Of a stretch of DNA of 64,000 bases, positions 1 through 7,533 are shown one piece after another. The position numbers were made by a program, and so were the translations under genes. Under the pieces are notes generated by a model, which had not been told where the DNA came from, did no database searches, and was given only the letters and a program-made list of their open reading frames with translations. Source of the stretch: RYN-230 sp963718305 (GTDB lineage: Bacteria > Actinomycetota > Actinomycetes > Streptosporangiales > Streptosporangiaceae); NCBI GenBank assembly GCA_963718305.1, contig CAVQZG010000008.1:372001-436000 (forward strand), written 5' to 3'. Within the stretch, counting starts at the first letter, position 1; the number at the start of each line of letters is the position of its first letter.

Positions 1-240
1 GCCGCCGGCCAGCAGCAGTGTGTTGCGTTCCCGCAGCGGCACGTCGAGGTGCTCGGTCAGCCGCAGGATCATCGCGGGGGTCGGCCGTGAGCGCCCGGTC
101 TCCACGAAGCTCAGGTGGCGCGCGGACACCTCGGCCTCGATGGCCAGGTCGAGCTGGCTGATCCGGCGCCGCTCGCGCCATTCACGCAGCAGCTCGCCGA
201 CGGGGCGCGGGTCCGGCGCGGGCCAGGTCATGGTCAACAT
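1..240 (-). CDS. XRE-family regulator (MmyB-like), 5' part only
   Basis: Read on the minus strand from ATG at 240 (a second in-frame ATG lies at 231), the frame is open to the window edge for 80 codons. It encodes a helix-turn-helix of the type GELLREWRERRRISQLDLA followed by EVSARHLSFVETGRSRPT and LRLTEHLDVPLRERNTLLL. This is the hallmark N-terminal DNA-binding domain of actinobacterial XRE regulators that carry a MmyB-like ligand-binding C-terminus, which would lie outside the window. It is divergent from the SnoaL-like gene at 390, with paired palindromes between the two starts, so local autoregulation is likely. The identification is firm for the HTH and inferred for the missing half. Confidence 0.88.
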   Translation of the reverse strand, partial: MLTMTWPAPDPRPVGELLREWRERRRISQLDLAIEAEVSARHLSFVETGRSRPTPAMILRLTEHLDVPLRERNTLLLAGG

Positions 241-275
241 GATCCCGACGCTAGCGGCCCGCCCGCAGCGCCGCG

Positions 276-317
276 ATTACCTCCCAGGTCATGGCCGCGC
301 ATTACCTCCCGGGTAAT
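276..317. promoter_or_regulatory. paired operator-like palindromes between xre gene and SnoaL-like gene
   Basis: Two copies of the same element lie 25 bp apart. ATTACC-TCCCG-GGTAAT at 301-317 is a perfect inverted repeat with a 5-bp spacer. ATTACC-TCCCA-GGTCAT at 276-292 is the same with one mismatch. They sit in the divergent intergenic region between the XRE start (240) and the SnoaL-like start (390). They are probably the binding sites of the XRE regulator; that assignment is inferred from position and symmetry. Confidence 0.6.
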
Positions 318-389
318 CGACACCGGCGCGGACCGGTCCGCAGGATGGGCCCGACCACCCAGACGGATCAATCACGAAAGGCACTTCCG

Positions 390-743
390 ATGAACGACCT
401 GATCGCTGCCTACCTCGACTGCTGGAACGAGACCGACCCGGCGGCCCGCCGCAAGCTGGTCGACGGCACCTGGGCCGCCGACGCCAGCTACATCGACCCG
501 CTCGCCGAGGCGCACGGCCGGGACGCCATCGACGCGACCATCGCCGCCGCCCAGGCCCAGTTCCCTGGCTTCGTGTTCTCCCTGGCCGGCCCCGTCGATG
601 CGCACCACGGGCAGGCCCGCTTCACCTGGGGACTGGGCCCTGAGGGCGCCGAGCCGCTGATCGTCGGCTTCGACGTGGCGGTCGCCGACGACGACGGCCA
701 GCTCGTCACCGTCCTGGGTTTCCTCGACCAGGTGCCCGGTTAG
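390..743 (+). CDS. SnoaL-like / NTF2-fold protein
   Basis: A 117-residue protein starting at ATG 390, preceded by a GAAAGG-type ribosome site. The start MNDLIAAYLDCWNETD and the middle ADASYIDPLAEAHGRDAI are typical of small NTF2-fold (SnoaL-like) proteins, in which a cone-shaped sheet forms a hydrophobic pocket used as an isomerase, cyclase or binding protein. No substrate can be read from the sequence. It is the divergent neighbour of the XRE gene, as is common for MmyB-type regulators, which often sit beside one small enzyme gene they control. An upstream in-frame start near 291 would add an unlikely basic leader across the operators. Confidence 0.82.
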   Translation: MNDLIAAYLDCWNETDPAARRKLVDGTWAADASYIDPLAEAHGRDAIDATIAAAQAQFPGFVFSLAGPVDAHHGQARFTWGLGPEGAEPLIVGFDVAVADDDGQLVTVLGFLDQVPG

Positions 744-764
744 GGGACGAAGTTAAGGGACGGA

Positions 765-810
765 GCGGGGTCAGGCCCGGCCAGCAGGCGACAGCCGGGC
801 CTGACCCCGC
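765..810. terminator. strong hairpin between convergent genes
   Basis: A perfect 17-bp inverted repeat (765-781 and 794-810) has a 12-nt loop. It lies 22 nt after the SnoaL-like stop and 33 nt beyond the end of the convergent ChaN-like gene, so it can serve as a bidirectional terminator. No T tract follows, as is usual in high-GC actinomycetes. Confidence 0.7.
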
Positions 811-842
811 CGGGGCAAAACCGGGCCCACCCAGCACGGTGT

Positions 843-1613
843 TCAGCCCGGGCTGACCTCCCAGGGCCTGTGGGGAACGACCGCCTCACGGGCGGAGGGG
901 AGTACGAGGGTGAGGTTTTCGTTGCGGAGAAGCAGCCGCGGCCCCGGCCGGCCCGAGCCCGGGCGCGGCCGGAACCGGCGCGGCGCGAGGTTGTAGTAGT
1001 ACCCGCCGCGATAGCCGATCCGGATCTCGCGGACGCCCGGCCGGCGCGCGGCCAGGACGGCACCCAGCGGGACACCGAGCGGCGTGGGACGGACCGGGGT
1101 GTGCGCGTTGCCCGCGACCACCAGGGTGCCGGGGCCCGCACCGGCGCTGGCCAGCAGGCGGCGGGCCATCGCCGCGTCCCGGTCAGACCAGCTCGCGTCC
1201 GCCATCCCCCTCTCGACGGTCAGAGCACCATCCAGCAGGGTCAGCTCCAGCGGGCCGGCGGCCGCGAGGTCGCGCAGCTCGGCCAGGTGGCCGGCGGTGA
1301 TCCGGCCGTCGCCGGACCAGAGCTGGGGATCATCCGCCAGCGCCTCCCCGGCCAGGAACGCGCTGATCACCGGGGCCAGCTCGGCCGGCCATTCCAGGGC
1401 CAGGCTGGTCAGCCCGAACGACCGCAGCAACGCCGCGATGATCAGCGGGTTCTCCCGGACTCCGTGAACCTCGCCGAGCAGCAGGAACCCGGACTCCGCC
1501 AGCGAACGCTCCGCGGCGGCCCGCGCAGCCGGCTCGGCGGTGACCTCGAGCTCCCCGGCCGGGAAGTCCGCCACCGCCTGGCGGAACTCCGCCAGCGACG
1601 CCAGGGCGGGCAC
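843..1613 (-). CDS. ChaN/EreA-fold protein (erythromycin-esterase / haem-binding ChaN-like)
   Basis: A 256-residue protein from GTG 1613. The N-terminal half has GFLLLGEVHGVRENPLI, the Glu/His motif of the ChaN / erythromycin-esterase / TraB-like superfamily. The second signature, VVAGNAHTPV, lies near residue 170. The family includes haem-binding lipoproteins and esterases, but there is no signal peptide here, so it is probably cytoplasmic. It starts only 19 nt after the YciI-like gene, with a GGCGGGA ribosome site in the gap, so the two form an operon. The specific activity is not identifiable. Confidence 0.72.
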   Translation of the reverse strand: MPALASLAEFRQAVADFPAGELEVTAEPAARAAAERSLAESGFLLLGEVHGVRENPLIIAALLRSFGLTSLALEWPAELAPVISAFLAGEALADDPQLWSGDGRITAGHLAELRDLAAAGPLELTLLDGALTVERGMADASWSDRDAAMARRLLASAGAGPGTLVVAGNAHTPVRPTPLGVPLGAVLAARRPGVREIRIGYRGGYYYNLAPRRFRPRPGSGRPGPRLLLRNENLTLVLPSAREAVVPHRPWEVSPG

Positions 1614-1632
1614 GCCGGGCCGTCCCGCCGGG

Positions 1633-1932
1633 TCAGTCGCGCCCGCGCAGCAGCGACACCCGGAACGGGCGCAGCTCGCCCCGGGCGTACCCGCTGCTGA
1701 TGGCCGGGTCGGCCGCCATGATCTGCTGCGCGGCCTCCTCGTCGGGGGCCTCGAACACGGCCACCCCGGTGTTGGTGCGCCCGAGCGTGGGGCCGGCCAG
1801 GATCAGCTGCCCGTCCGCGAGCAGGCGCTGCAGCCGCTCGAAGTGCTGCGCCCAGACCGCCTTCTCGCCGTCCGTCATGGTCGCCGCGAAGTTGTCCCGC
1901 GGGGGATGGATGAAATAGATCCACTCCGTCAC
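1633..1932 (-). CDS. YciI-like protein
   Basis: A 99-residue protein from GTG 1932. It shows the YciI layout: IYFIHPPRDNFAATMTDGEK at the N-terminus, then HFERLQRLLADGQLILAGPT and a C-terminal IMAADPAISSGYARGELRPF. The YciI fold is a ferredoxin-like dimer with a conserved His and Asp thought to be catalytic; both the early His and the AADPA motif are present. No definite reaction is known for most members. It is first gene of a two-gene unit with the ChaN-like gene. Confidence 0.85.
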   Translation of the reverse strand: MTEWIYFIHPPRDNFAATMTDGEKAVWAQHFERLQRLLADGQLILAGPTLGRTNTGVAVFEAPDEEAAQQIMAADPAISSGYARGELRPFRVSLLRGRD

Positions 1933-2147
1933 GGGGCCGAGTCTGCCCCGGGCCGGATCAGCTCGTCAACGCACGAAGGGAAGGTCAGGATGGTGCTGGG
2001 TGATCATCCCATGCATCTCGCATGTGACCTGCACTTTTGCACCCATGGGTATGATCTTGCCTGACGGGACGGCCCGGAGGATGGGTAATCACGCGGCGGG
2101 TTCGGGGGAAATCCCATCGCGGCCGCCGGGCCGTCCCTCTTAGTAAG

Positions 2148-2205
2148 CTACCGCTCGGTAGTTCATGCCTTAGCCACTCAAACCGTGAGCTAAGCCAACG
2201 GCTTA
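2148..2205. promoter_or_regulatory. palindrome and two overlapping hairpins in the 1933-2249 gap
   Basis: The 317-bp gap between the tetR end and the YciI-like start contains no gene. It holds CTACCG-CT-CGGTAG at 2148-2161, a TetR-operator-like inverted repeat. Next come a hairpin CTTAG...CTAAG at 2169-2194 and a second, TAAGCC-AAC-GGCTTA, at 2191-2205. The last two share bases and cannot form together. They may end the tetR transcript or act on the YciI promoter. The rest of the gap shows nothing recognisable. Confidence 0.4.
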
Positions 2206-2249
2206 ATGAACGCACCGGCCATGACGCCAGGGGCCCGGCAGACCCGCGC

Positions 2250-2885
2250 TCAGCAGCGGGCGGTCAGGGCGTCCAGGACGAGCTGCACGTTCTCGTCCAG
2301 GTCCCGGGCCGCGCCGGCCTGGCCGGCCAGGTGCCGGATCAGGGCCTGCTGGAAGAGCCCGTCGAACACCGCGTAGGCGGCCGCGGAGGACACGGCCAGC
2401 GGGGCCGCGGCGAGCTCGGCGAACTTGCTGACGATGCGCCAGATCATCCGCTCCAGGCTCTGGTCGATCTCGGTCACGTCGCGGCGGTAGGAGTCGTCGA
2501 ACAGGCTCTGGTTCCGCAGGTCGTACCAGAGCCGGTGCAGCGTGGCCTCGTCCACCAGGGTGGCCGCCATGGCCGCGCCGAACCCCTGCCGGAGTTCGGC
2601 GGCCGAGGTGGCGGTGGCGACGATGCTGTCGTACCGGGTCACGCATTCCGCCTTGTACTGCCGGACGCAGTAGGTGATGAGCTCGGTCTTGTCACTGAAG
2701 TAGTAGTGCAGCACGCCGTGCGAGAACTCCGAGTTCTGCGCGATGTCGCGCAGGCTGGTGCGCGCGTAGCCCTGCTCGGCCAGGGTCTGCAGCGCTGCGG
2801 CGGCCAGCTGGGCGCGCCGTTCCGCGAATTTGTCCAGCTGCCGGCGCGCGATCCGGTCCCGGTTCTGTTCGGCTACCTCGGTCAC
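2250..2885 (-). CDS. TetR/AcrR-family transcriptional regulator
   Basis: The N-terminus carries a TetR helix-turn-helix: FAERRAQLAAAALQTLAEQG, then TSLRDIAQNSEFSHGVLHYY and FSDKTELITYCV. The rest is a helical ligand domain ending VQLVLDALTARC. GTG 2885 is preferred (211 residues). The frame is open to a TTG at 2975, but that would place coding sequence close to the operators and add an unusual leader. The gene is divergent from the SDR / saccharopine-dehydrogenase-like / acyl-CoA ligase operon at 3111 and probably represses it, releasing on a pathway metabolite. The ligand is unknown. Confidence 0.9.
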   Translation of the reverse strand: MTEVAEQNRDRIARRQLDKFAERRAQLAAAALQTLAEQGYARTSLRDIAQNSEFSHGVLHYYFSDKTELITYCVRQYKAECVTRYDSIVATATSAAELRQGFGAAMAATLVDEATLHRLWYDLRNQSLFDDSYRRDVTEIDQSLERMIWRIVSKFAELAAAPLAVSSAAAYAVFDGLFQQALIRHLAGQAGAARDLDENVQLVLDALTARC

Positions 2886-2982
2886 TGTCAGGGTCCAATC
2901 AGCGTCGCGTGCCCCCGCGAACTGCGGGCCAAAGTCTACCCGGCACGCTTCTTCGCGATCTTGACAGGCGACCAAAATTCTT

Positions 2983-3021
2983 TAGACGATCGTCTAGGTA
3001 AGTCTTGACAGTTGTCAAGAC
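2983..3021. promoter_or_regulatory. two adjacent palindromes, likely TetR operators
   Basis: TAGACGATCGTCTA at 2983-2996 is a perfect 14-bp palindrome. GTCTTGACA-GT-TGTCAAGAC at 3002-3021 has perfect 9-bp arms. A further half-site, TCTTGACA, lies near 2959-2966. They sit between the divergent tetR and SDR genes. TTGACA within the second palindrome could also serve as a -35 hexamer, so a bound repressor would block the polymerase. Binding by the neighbouring TetR is inferred. Confidence 0.65.
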
Positions 3022-3110
3022 ACGCGGCCAGGCTATGTCTCACGTCACATGATCCGCGGCGCTGCGCTGCGGGCCGACGGGCCCATGGCGGTCCCGGGAA
3101 GAGGTGCCTG

Positions 3111-3914
3111 ATGAGCGTGTACGAACTGACGGGTCGGAAGGCACTGGTCACCGGCGGGGGCCGCGGGCTCGGCGCCGGGATGGCGGAGGCGCTGGCCCGC
3201 GCGGGGGCGGCCGTCGTCATCGGCGACGTCCGGGAGGACCTGGGCAAGCAGACCGCCGACGCGCTGCGCCAGTCCGGGGCCACGGCCGACTTCGTGCCGC
3301 TGGACGTGACCAGCGACGCGAGCTGGGAGCAGGCCATCCCGCAGGCCATCAGCGCCCTCGGCGGCCTGGACATCCTGGTCAACAACGCCGGGGTGGAGAT
3401 CACCAGCCTGCTCGTCGACATCGACGCCGCCGACATCCGGCGGATGCTCGAGGTCAACGTCCTGGGCACGGCCCTGGGCCTCAAGCACGCCTTCCGGGCC
3501 ATGCGCCCGGACGGCCCGGCCGGCCAGGGCGGCGCGGTGATCAACATCGCGTCGGTCGCGGCCACCATCGCCTTCCCCGGCATCGCCGGTTACTCGGCCA
3601 CCAAGTCCGGCGTGGACCGGCTCACCAAGGTGGCCGCGATGGAGTCCGGCAGGCTCGGCTACGGCGTGCGGGTGAACTGCCTGTACCCCGGCCTGGTGGC
3701 CACGGAGATGGGCATGCAGCTCGCCTCGGACTGCGCGACGCTCGGCCTGTTCCCCAGCCCGGAAGAGGCGGTCGGCGCCGTGGTCGGGCTGACCCCGCTC
3801 GGCCGGCTCGGCGAGGTGCCGGACATGGCCGACGCCGTGGTGTTCCTGGCCTCCGACGGCGCGCGGTTCATCACCGGGGCCGGGCTGCCGGTCGACGGCG
3901 GCATGGGCATGTGA
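3111..3914 (+). CDS. SDR-family NAD(P)-dependent oxidoreductase
   Basis: A 267-residue classical short-chain dehydrogenase. The cofactor motif TGGGRGLG is at residues 14-21, NNAG at 91-94, catalytic Ser148, and Tyr161-x3-Lys165 in YSATK. Asp after the second strand (VVIGDVRED) favours NAD(H). ATG 3111 follows GGAAGAGG and gives the usual family length; frames opening upstream would run over the operator region. It heads a three-gene operon with the saccharopine-dehydrogenase-like and acyl-CoA ligase genes, so oxidation of an alcohol intermediate in the breakdown of a carboxylic acid is plausible. The substrate is unknown. Confidence 0.93.
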   Translation: MSVYELTGRKALVTGGGRGLGAGMAEALARAGAAVVIGDVREDLGKQTADALRQSGATADFVPLDVTSDASWEQAIPQAISALGGLDILVNNAGVEITSLLVDIDAADIRRMLEVNVLGTALGLKHAFRAMRPDGPAGQGGAVINIASVAATIAFPGIAGYSATKSGVDRLTKVAAMESGRLGYGVRVNCLYPGLVATEMGMQLASDCATLGLFPSPEEAVGAVVGLTPLGRLGEVPDMADAVVFLASDGARFITGAGLPVDGGMGM

Positions 3915-3949
3915 CCGGGTCCTTCTGACATCCAGCGAAAGGCACACCC

Positions 3950-5077
3950 ATGAGCACGGACAAGCCGGTCGTCGTCTACGGCGCTTCCGGGTACACCGGC
4001 CAGCTGATCTGCGAGTACCTGCGCGAGTTCAACATCCCCTTCGTCGCCGCCGGGCGGGACAAGGCCCGCATCTCCGAGGCCCTGGACCGGGTGCCCGGTA
4101 TCGGCACGGTGCCGCACGAGGTGATCGAGGTCGAGCACCAGGTCGGGCCGCTGACCGAGCTGCTGACCGGCGCGCAGGTCGTGCTCAACACGGTCGGGCC
4201 GTTCGCGAAGCACGGCGGCGAGGTGGTCGAGGCGTGCCTGGCGGCGGGCTGCCACTACCTCGACACCACCGGCGAGCAGGACTGGCTGATCACCTGCGAC
4301 GAGAAATACGGCGAGCAGATGGCCGCGCGCGGGCTGCTGCTGGCGCCGGGCGTGGCGCAGATGTACACCACCGGGGAGATCGCGGCCAACATCTGCCTCG
4401 AACTGCCCGGCCTGGACACCCTCGACATCGAGGTGTTCTGGAAGGGCCTGCCCACGATCGCCTCGACGCGCACCATCCTGGTCAACGCGGCCCTGGCCAA
4501 GGCCTACTACCTCGAGCAGAACGAGTACGTGGAATGGCCGGCCGACGCCGGGCTCTACACCGTCGTGGTGCCCGGCCAGCATGAGACCGGCCTCGCGCTG
4601 CCGTGGGGCGGCACCTCGCATCCGGTCTGGTTCCGCCGCGACCCGCGGGTGGCGAACGTCAAGGTGCTCGGCGGGGTCTTCAACCGGGCGCTGATGATGG
4701 GCGTGCCGCAGATCGTGGCGGGCGCGCTGGAGCAGATCAAGGACCTGTCCGACGCCGACAAGTACGCGGCGCTGTCCGAGCAGGCCGCCGCCGTGATGAA
4801 CCAGATGCCGCCGCGGGAGAACCCGCGCATCAACACCTCGCTGGACTCGGTCTACGCGTCCGGCCCGCTCGGCCGGGCGCACTGCGTGCTGCACGGCAAC
4901 TGCAACTACAAGCAGACCGGCGCGCTGCAGGCCTACGCCGCGTACTCGCTGCTCCAGCAGCCGCCGCGGCGGGCCGGGTTCGCCTCCGGATGCCAGGCCT
5001 TCGGCCACCGCGAGCTGCTGGGCGTGCTGCGCAGCTTCGGCCTGGTCATGGAGCCCACCGTGACGGTCCAGCATTGA
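3950..5077 (+). CDS. saccharopine-dehydrogenase-like NAD(P)-binding protein
   Basis: A 375-residue protein with an N-terminal Rossmann motif VVVYGASGYTGQL (residues 7-19) and the following VLNTVGPFAKHGGEVVEAC. These are typical of the saccharopine-dehydrogenase / trans-acting enoyl reductase-like superfamily. The C-terminal half, with PWGGTSHPVWFRRDPRV and a Gly/Cys-containing end, matches uncharacterised actinobacterial homologues more than lysine-pathway enzymes. It starts 35 nt after the SDR gene with an AAAGG ribosome site and precedes the ligase by 17 nt. It is likely a reductase or oxidoreductase acting on the same acyl pathway, not lysine metabolism. Confidence 0.8.
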   Translation: MSTDKPVVVYGASGYTGQLICEYLREFNIPFVAAGRDKARISEALDRVPGIGTVPHEVIEVEHQVGPLTELLTGAQVVLNTVGPFAKHGGEVVEACLAAGCHYLDTTGEQDWLITCDEKYGEQMAARGLLLAPGVAQMYTTGEIAANICLELPGLDTLDIEVFWKGLPTIASTRTILVNAALAKAYYLEQNEYVEWPADAGLYTVVVPGQHETGLALPWGGTSHPVWFRRDPRVANVKVLGGVFNRALMMGVPQIVAGALEQIKDLSDADKYAALSEQAAAVMNQMPPRENPRINTSLDSVYASGPLGRAHCVLHGNCNYKQTGALQAYAAYSLLQQPPRRAGFASGCQAFGHRELLGVLRSFGLVMEPTVTVQH

Positions 5078-5158
5078 GCGCCGGGTAAACGGCCGTGCGG
5101 CTGACCGATTTCCTGGACAAGGGGGCCTCGCTCGGACCCGGACGCGCCGTGCCTGACC

Positions 5159-6673
5159 ATGGCCGGGCACAGCCGCAGCTACGCCGAGGTGCAGCGGCTG
5201 TCCTGGGTGATCGGCCAGGCGCTGGCCCGGTCGGGCATCCGGCCCGGCGACAAGGTCGCGGTCCTGTCCGCCAACGACCCGGTCGCCTTCTCGTGCGTGT
5301 TCGGCATCGCCCGGGCCGGGGCGGTGTGGTGCCCGGTGAATCCGCGCAACGAGGCGGCGGAGAACCGCGAGCTGCTGGACCTCTTCGACTGCGCGGCGCT
5401 GATCTTCCAGGGGGCGTTCGCGCCGCTGGTGGCGCGGATAGCCCCGGACCTGCCGAAGGTCACCACGCTGGTCTGCCTGGACCAGGAGGTGCCGGGCGCC
5501 ACCGGTTTCGGGGCCTGGGTGAGCGGCCTGGCCGACGGGCCCTGGCACGCCGATCCGGTGGATGACATCGCGATGATCGCGGGTACCGGGGGCACCACGG
5601 GCCGGCCCAAGGGAGTCGAGCTCACCGGGCACAACATCGAGACGATGACGGCTCTCACGCTGATGGGCTATCCGTTCGACGGGCGCCCCGTCTACCTCGC
5701 TCTCGCCCCGCTTACGCATGCCGCCGGGGTGCTGTGTTTCCCGATCATGACGCTGGGCGGGGAGATCGTCATCATGCCCGCGCCGGACCTGACCGGGTTC
5801 CTGTCCCTGATCGGGCAGCACCGGGTGACCCACGCCTTCCTGCCGCCCACCCTGGTCTACCTGCTGCTCGATCAGCCCGGGCTGGCCGGGGCCGACCTGA
5901 CCTCGCTGCAATGCCTCTGGTACGGCGCCGCTCCCATGTCCGCGGCCCGGCTGGAGCAGGCCATCCGCGCGATCGGGCCGGTCATGGGGCAGCTGTTCGG
6001 GCAGACCGAGGCGCCGATGATGATCTCGAGCATGGCGCCAGCAGACCACCTGCACGCCGACGGCACGCTGGCCACCGAGCGGTTCACCTCGGCCGGGCGG
6101 CCCGGCCCCCTGGTCACCGTGGCCATCATGGATGACGAGGGCCGGCTGCTGCCCTCCGGCGAGCGCGGCGAGATTGTCGTCCGCGGTCCCCTGGTCATGG
6201 CCGGCTACTACCAGGACCCGGTGGCCTCGGCCGAGGCGGCCCGGCACGGCTGGCACCACACCGGCGACATCGGCTACCTCGACGCGGACAACTACCTGTA
6301 CATCGTGGACCGGGCCAAGGACATGATCATCACGGGCGGGTTCAACGTCTACTCGGCCGAGGTGGAGCAGGCGGTGCTGGCCCACCCCGGGGTGCTGGAC
6401 TGCGCGGTCGTCGGGCTGCCGGACGACAAGTGGGGCGAGCGGGTAACCGTGGTGGTCCAGGCCCATCCCGGTCACGAAGTCCCGGGCGACGACCTCCGCG
6501 CGTTCGTGAAGGGACGGCTGGGCAGCGTGAAGACCCCCAAGCAGGTCGAGGTGTGGGCCGACCTGCCCCGGTCCAGGGTGGGCAAGGTCCTCAAGAGCGA
6601 GGTCAGGTCGAGGCTGCTCGGCCAGGCCCAGAAAGACGGCCTGGCCGGGGCCCAGGGGGGCGGCCTCGGCTAG
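5159..6673 (+). CDS. acyl-CoA synthetase / AMP-dependent ligase (5' end frame-disrupted)
   Basis: ANL-superfamily adenylating enzyme of 504 residues as read from ATG 5159. The P-loop-like AGTGGTTGRPKG is at 141-152. Further on come LWYGAAPMS, GQTEAPMMI, the HTGDIGYLD motif, the hinge DRAKDMIITGGFNVY and a C-terminal PRSRVGKVLKSEVR with the catalytic Lys. It forms acyl-AMP and then acyl-CoA from a carboxylic acid. Homologues begin about 20 residues earlier. That segment (MRLTDFLDKGASLGP) is encoded from GTG 5095 in another frame, and one surplus base near 5138-5141 separates the two. Last gene of the TetR-controlled operon; its stop overlaps the convergent methyltransferase stop. Confidence 0.92.
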   Translation: MAGHSRSYAEVQRLSWVIGQALARSGIRPGDKVAVLSANDPVAFSCVFGIARAGAVWCPVNPRNEAAENRELLDLFDCAALIFQGAFAPLVARIAPDLPKVTTLVCLDQEVPGATGFGAWVSGLADGPWHADPVDDIAMIAGTGGTTGRPKGVELTGHNIETMTALTLMGYPFDGRPVYLALAPLTHAAGVLCFPIMTLGGEIVIMPAPDLTGFLSLIGQHRVTHAFLPPTLVYLLLDQPGLAGADLTSLQCLWYGAAPMSAARLEQAIRAIGPVMGQLFGQTEAPMMISSMAPADHLHADGTLATERFTSAGRPGPLVTVAIMDDEGRLLPSGERGEIVVRGPLVMAGYYQDPVASAEAARHGWHHTGDIGYLDADNYLYIVDRAKDMIITGGFNVYSAEVEQAVLAHPGVLDCAVVGLPDDKWGERVTVVVQAHPGHEVPGDDLRAFVKGRLGSVKTPKQVEVWADLPRSRVGKVLKSEVRSRLLGQAQKDGLAGAQGGGLG

Positions 6674-7515
6674 GCCCGGGAGTGGGGGCCGCTCACGTCA
6701 CCGCGCCCGGCTGGCCGGGCGGTCCCCGAGGCGACGGCGATGATCTCGGGGCTGGCCGGCCCGTAGGGCGAGCCGTCCCAGTCGCCGTACCAGGTGACCT
6801 GCGCGAGGCCAGCCTCGGCCAGGAACGCGGCCACCTGGGCCTGGTCGGCGAACCGGAGCGTGTCCGGCACCACCACCGGGTCGCGGGCCCCGGCGAACTG
6901 GAACCAGGTCTCGTAGGTGACCAGCTCGCCTGCGACCGCGCTGATGTCGTAGTGCACGTCGGCGGCGATACCGGCCGCCTCCACCCGCTGCCTGGTGTCC
7001 CGCGGGTTCCAGTCCTGCCACTCGCGCACGGCCGGGTTCCTGGTCTCGAACGCGAGCCGGCCGCCCGGGGCCAGGTGCCGGGCCAGGGTCCGCAGCGCCG
7101 CGCGGATGTCCCGGTCCTCCAGGAGCAGCTGGAACACGTGCCCGGTCATGATGATCAGGTCGAAGCTCGTGCCGGTGGCCAGGCCCGCGGCGTCGGCCTG
7201 AATCCAGCGCACCTGGTCACCGCCGGGCCGGCCGCGCGCGGTGGCCAGCATGGCCGCCGCCGGGTCCGCGCCGGTCACGTCGTAGCCCCGGGTCGCGAAC
7301 TCGCAGGCGAGCAGCCCCGTGCCGCAGCCCATGTCGAGGATCCGGGACGGCGGCGCGCCCGGCAGGCTGAGGTAGAACGCCGTGCTCGCGCCGGCGGGAT
7401 TCAGCGCGTCGTACAGCGCAGCCAGCCGCGGATCTGCGTAGCTTTCACTGGGTTGACTAGCACTGGGTTGACTGGCACTGGGTTGGCTGGCACGGGGTTG
7501 GCTAGCACTGGGCAT
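6670..7515 (-). CDS. class I SAM-dependent methyltransferase with repetitive N-terminus
   Basis: A 281-residue protein from ATG 7515. SAM motif I is RILDMGCGTGLLACEF and the acidic motif is VTGADPAAAML. Then come WIQADAAGL and the post-motif LAPGGRLAFETRN. The first about 25 residues are a repeat of QPSAS/QPRAS units encoded by a 15-bp tandem repeat, outside the fold. No alternative start lies between the repeat and the domain. The C-terminus WYGDWDGSPYGPASPEIIAV resembles small-molecule methyltransferases. It is divergent from the methyltransferase at 7534 with only 18 bp between the starts. The substrate cannot be predicted. Confidence 0.88.
   Translation of the reverse strand: MPSASQPRASQPSASQPSASQPSESYADPRLAALYDALNPAGASTAFYLSLPGAPPSRILDMGCGTGLLACEFATRGYDVTGADPAAAMLATARGRPGGDQVRWIQADAAGLATGTSFDLIIMTGHVFQLLLEDRDIRAALRTLARHLAPGGRLAFETRNPAVREWQDWNPRDTRQRVEAAGIAADVHYDISAVAGELVTYETWFQFAGARDPVVVPDTLRFADQAQVAAFLAEAGLAQVTWYGDWDGSPYGPASPEIIAVASGTARPAGRGDVSGPHSRA
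7446..7510. repeat. 15-bp tandem repeat, four copies plus a partial
   Basis: Units CACTGGGTTGACTAG, CACTGGGTTGACTGG, CACTGGGTTGGCTGG and CACGGGGTTGGCTAG run head to tail from 7446 to 7505, followed by CACTGGG. The period is five codons of the minus-strand methyltransferase, giving Gln-Pro-Ser-Ala-Ser repeats. The array lies within the 5' end of that gene and upstream of the plus-strand methyltransferase, so copy-number change would alter one protein's tail and the other's promoter region. Confidence 0.85.
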
Positions 7516-7533
7516 GGGAGACAGGCTAGGACC

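Noticed and set aside
870..1700. Plus-strand open frame opposite the ChaN-like gene
   Set aside because: Gln/Arg/Gly-rich shadow with no motif, while the minus strand carries clear YciI and ChaN signatures.
3659..6475. Very long open frame on the minus strand opposite the SDR/ligase operon
   Set aside because: It is antisense to three clear enzyme genes, is rich in Arg/Gly/His/Pro, and has no family motif. It is the usual by-product of high third-position G+C.
7446..7510. 15-bp repeats as a possible CRISPR array
   Set aside because: Head-to-tail units without unique spacers, in frame within a gene.
6430..7533. Upstream extension of the plus-strand methyltransferase frame
   Set aside because: It is antisense to the other methyltransferase and reads as low-complexity Arg/Gly/Val sequence, with a Thr-Gly-Leu repeat that is just the 15-bp repeat in another frame.
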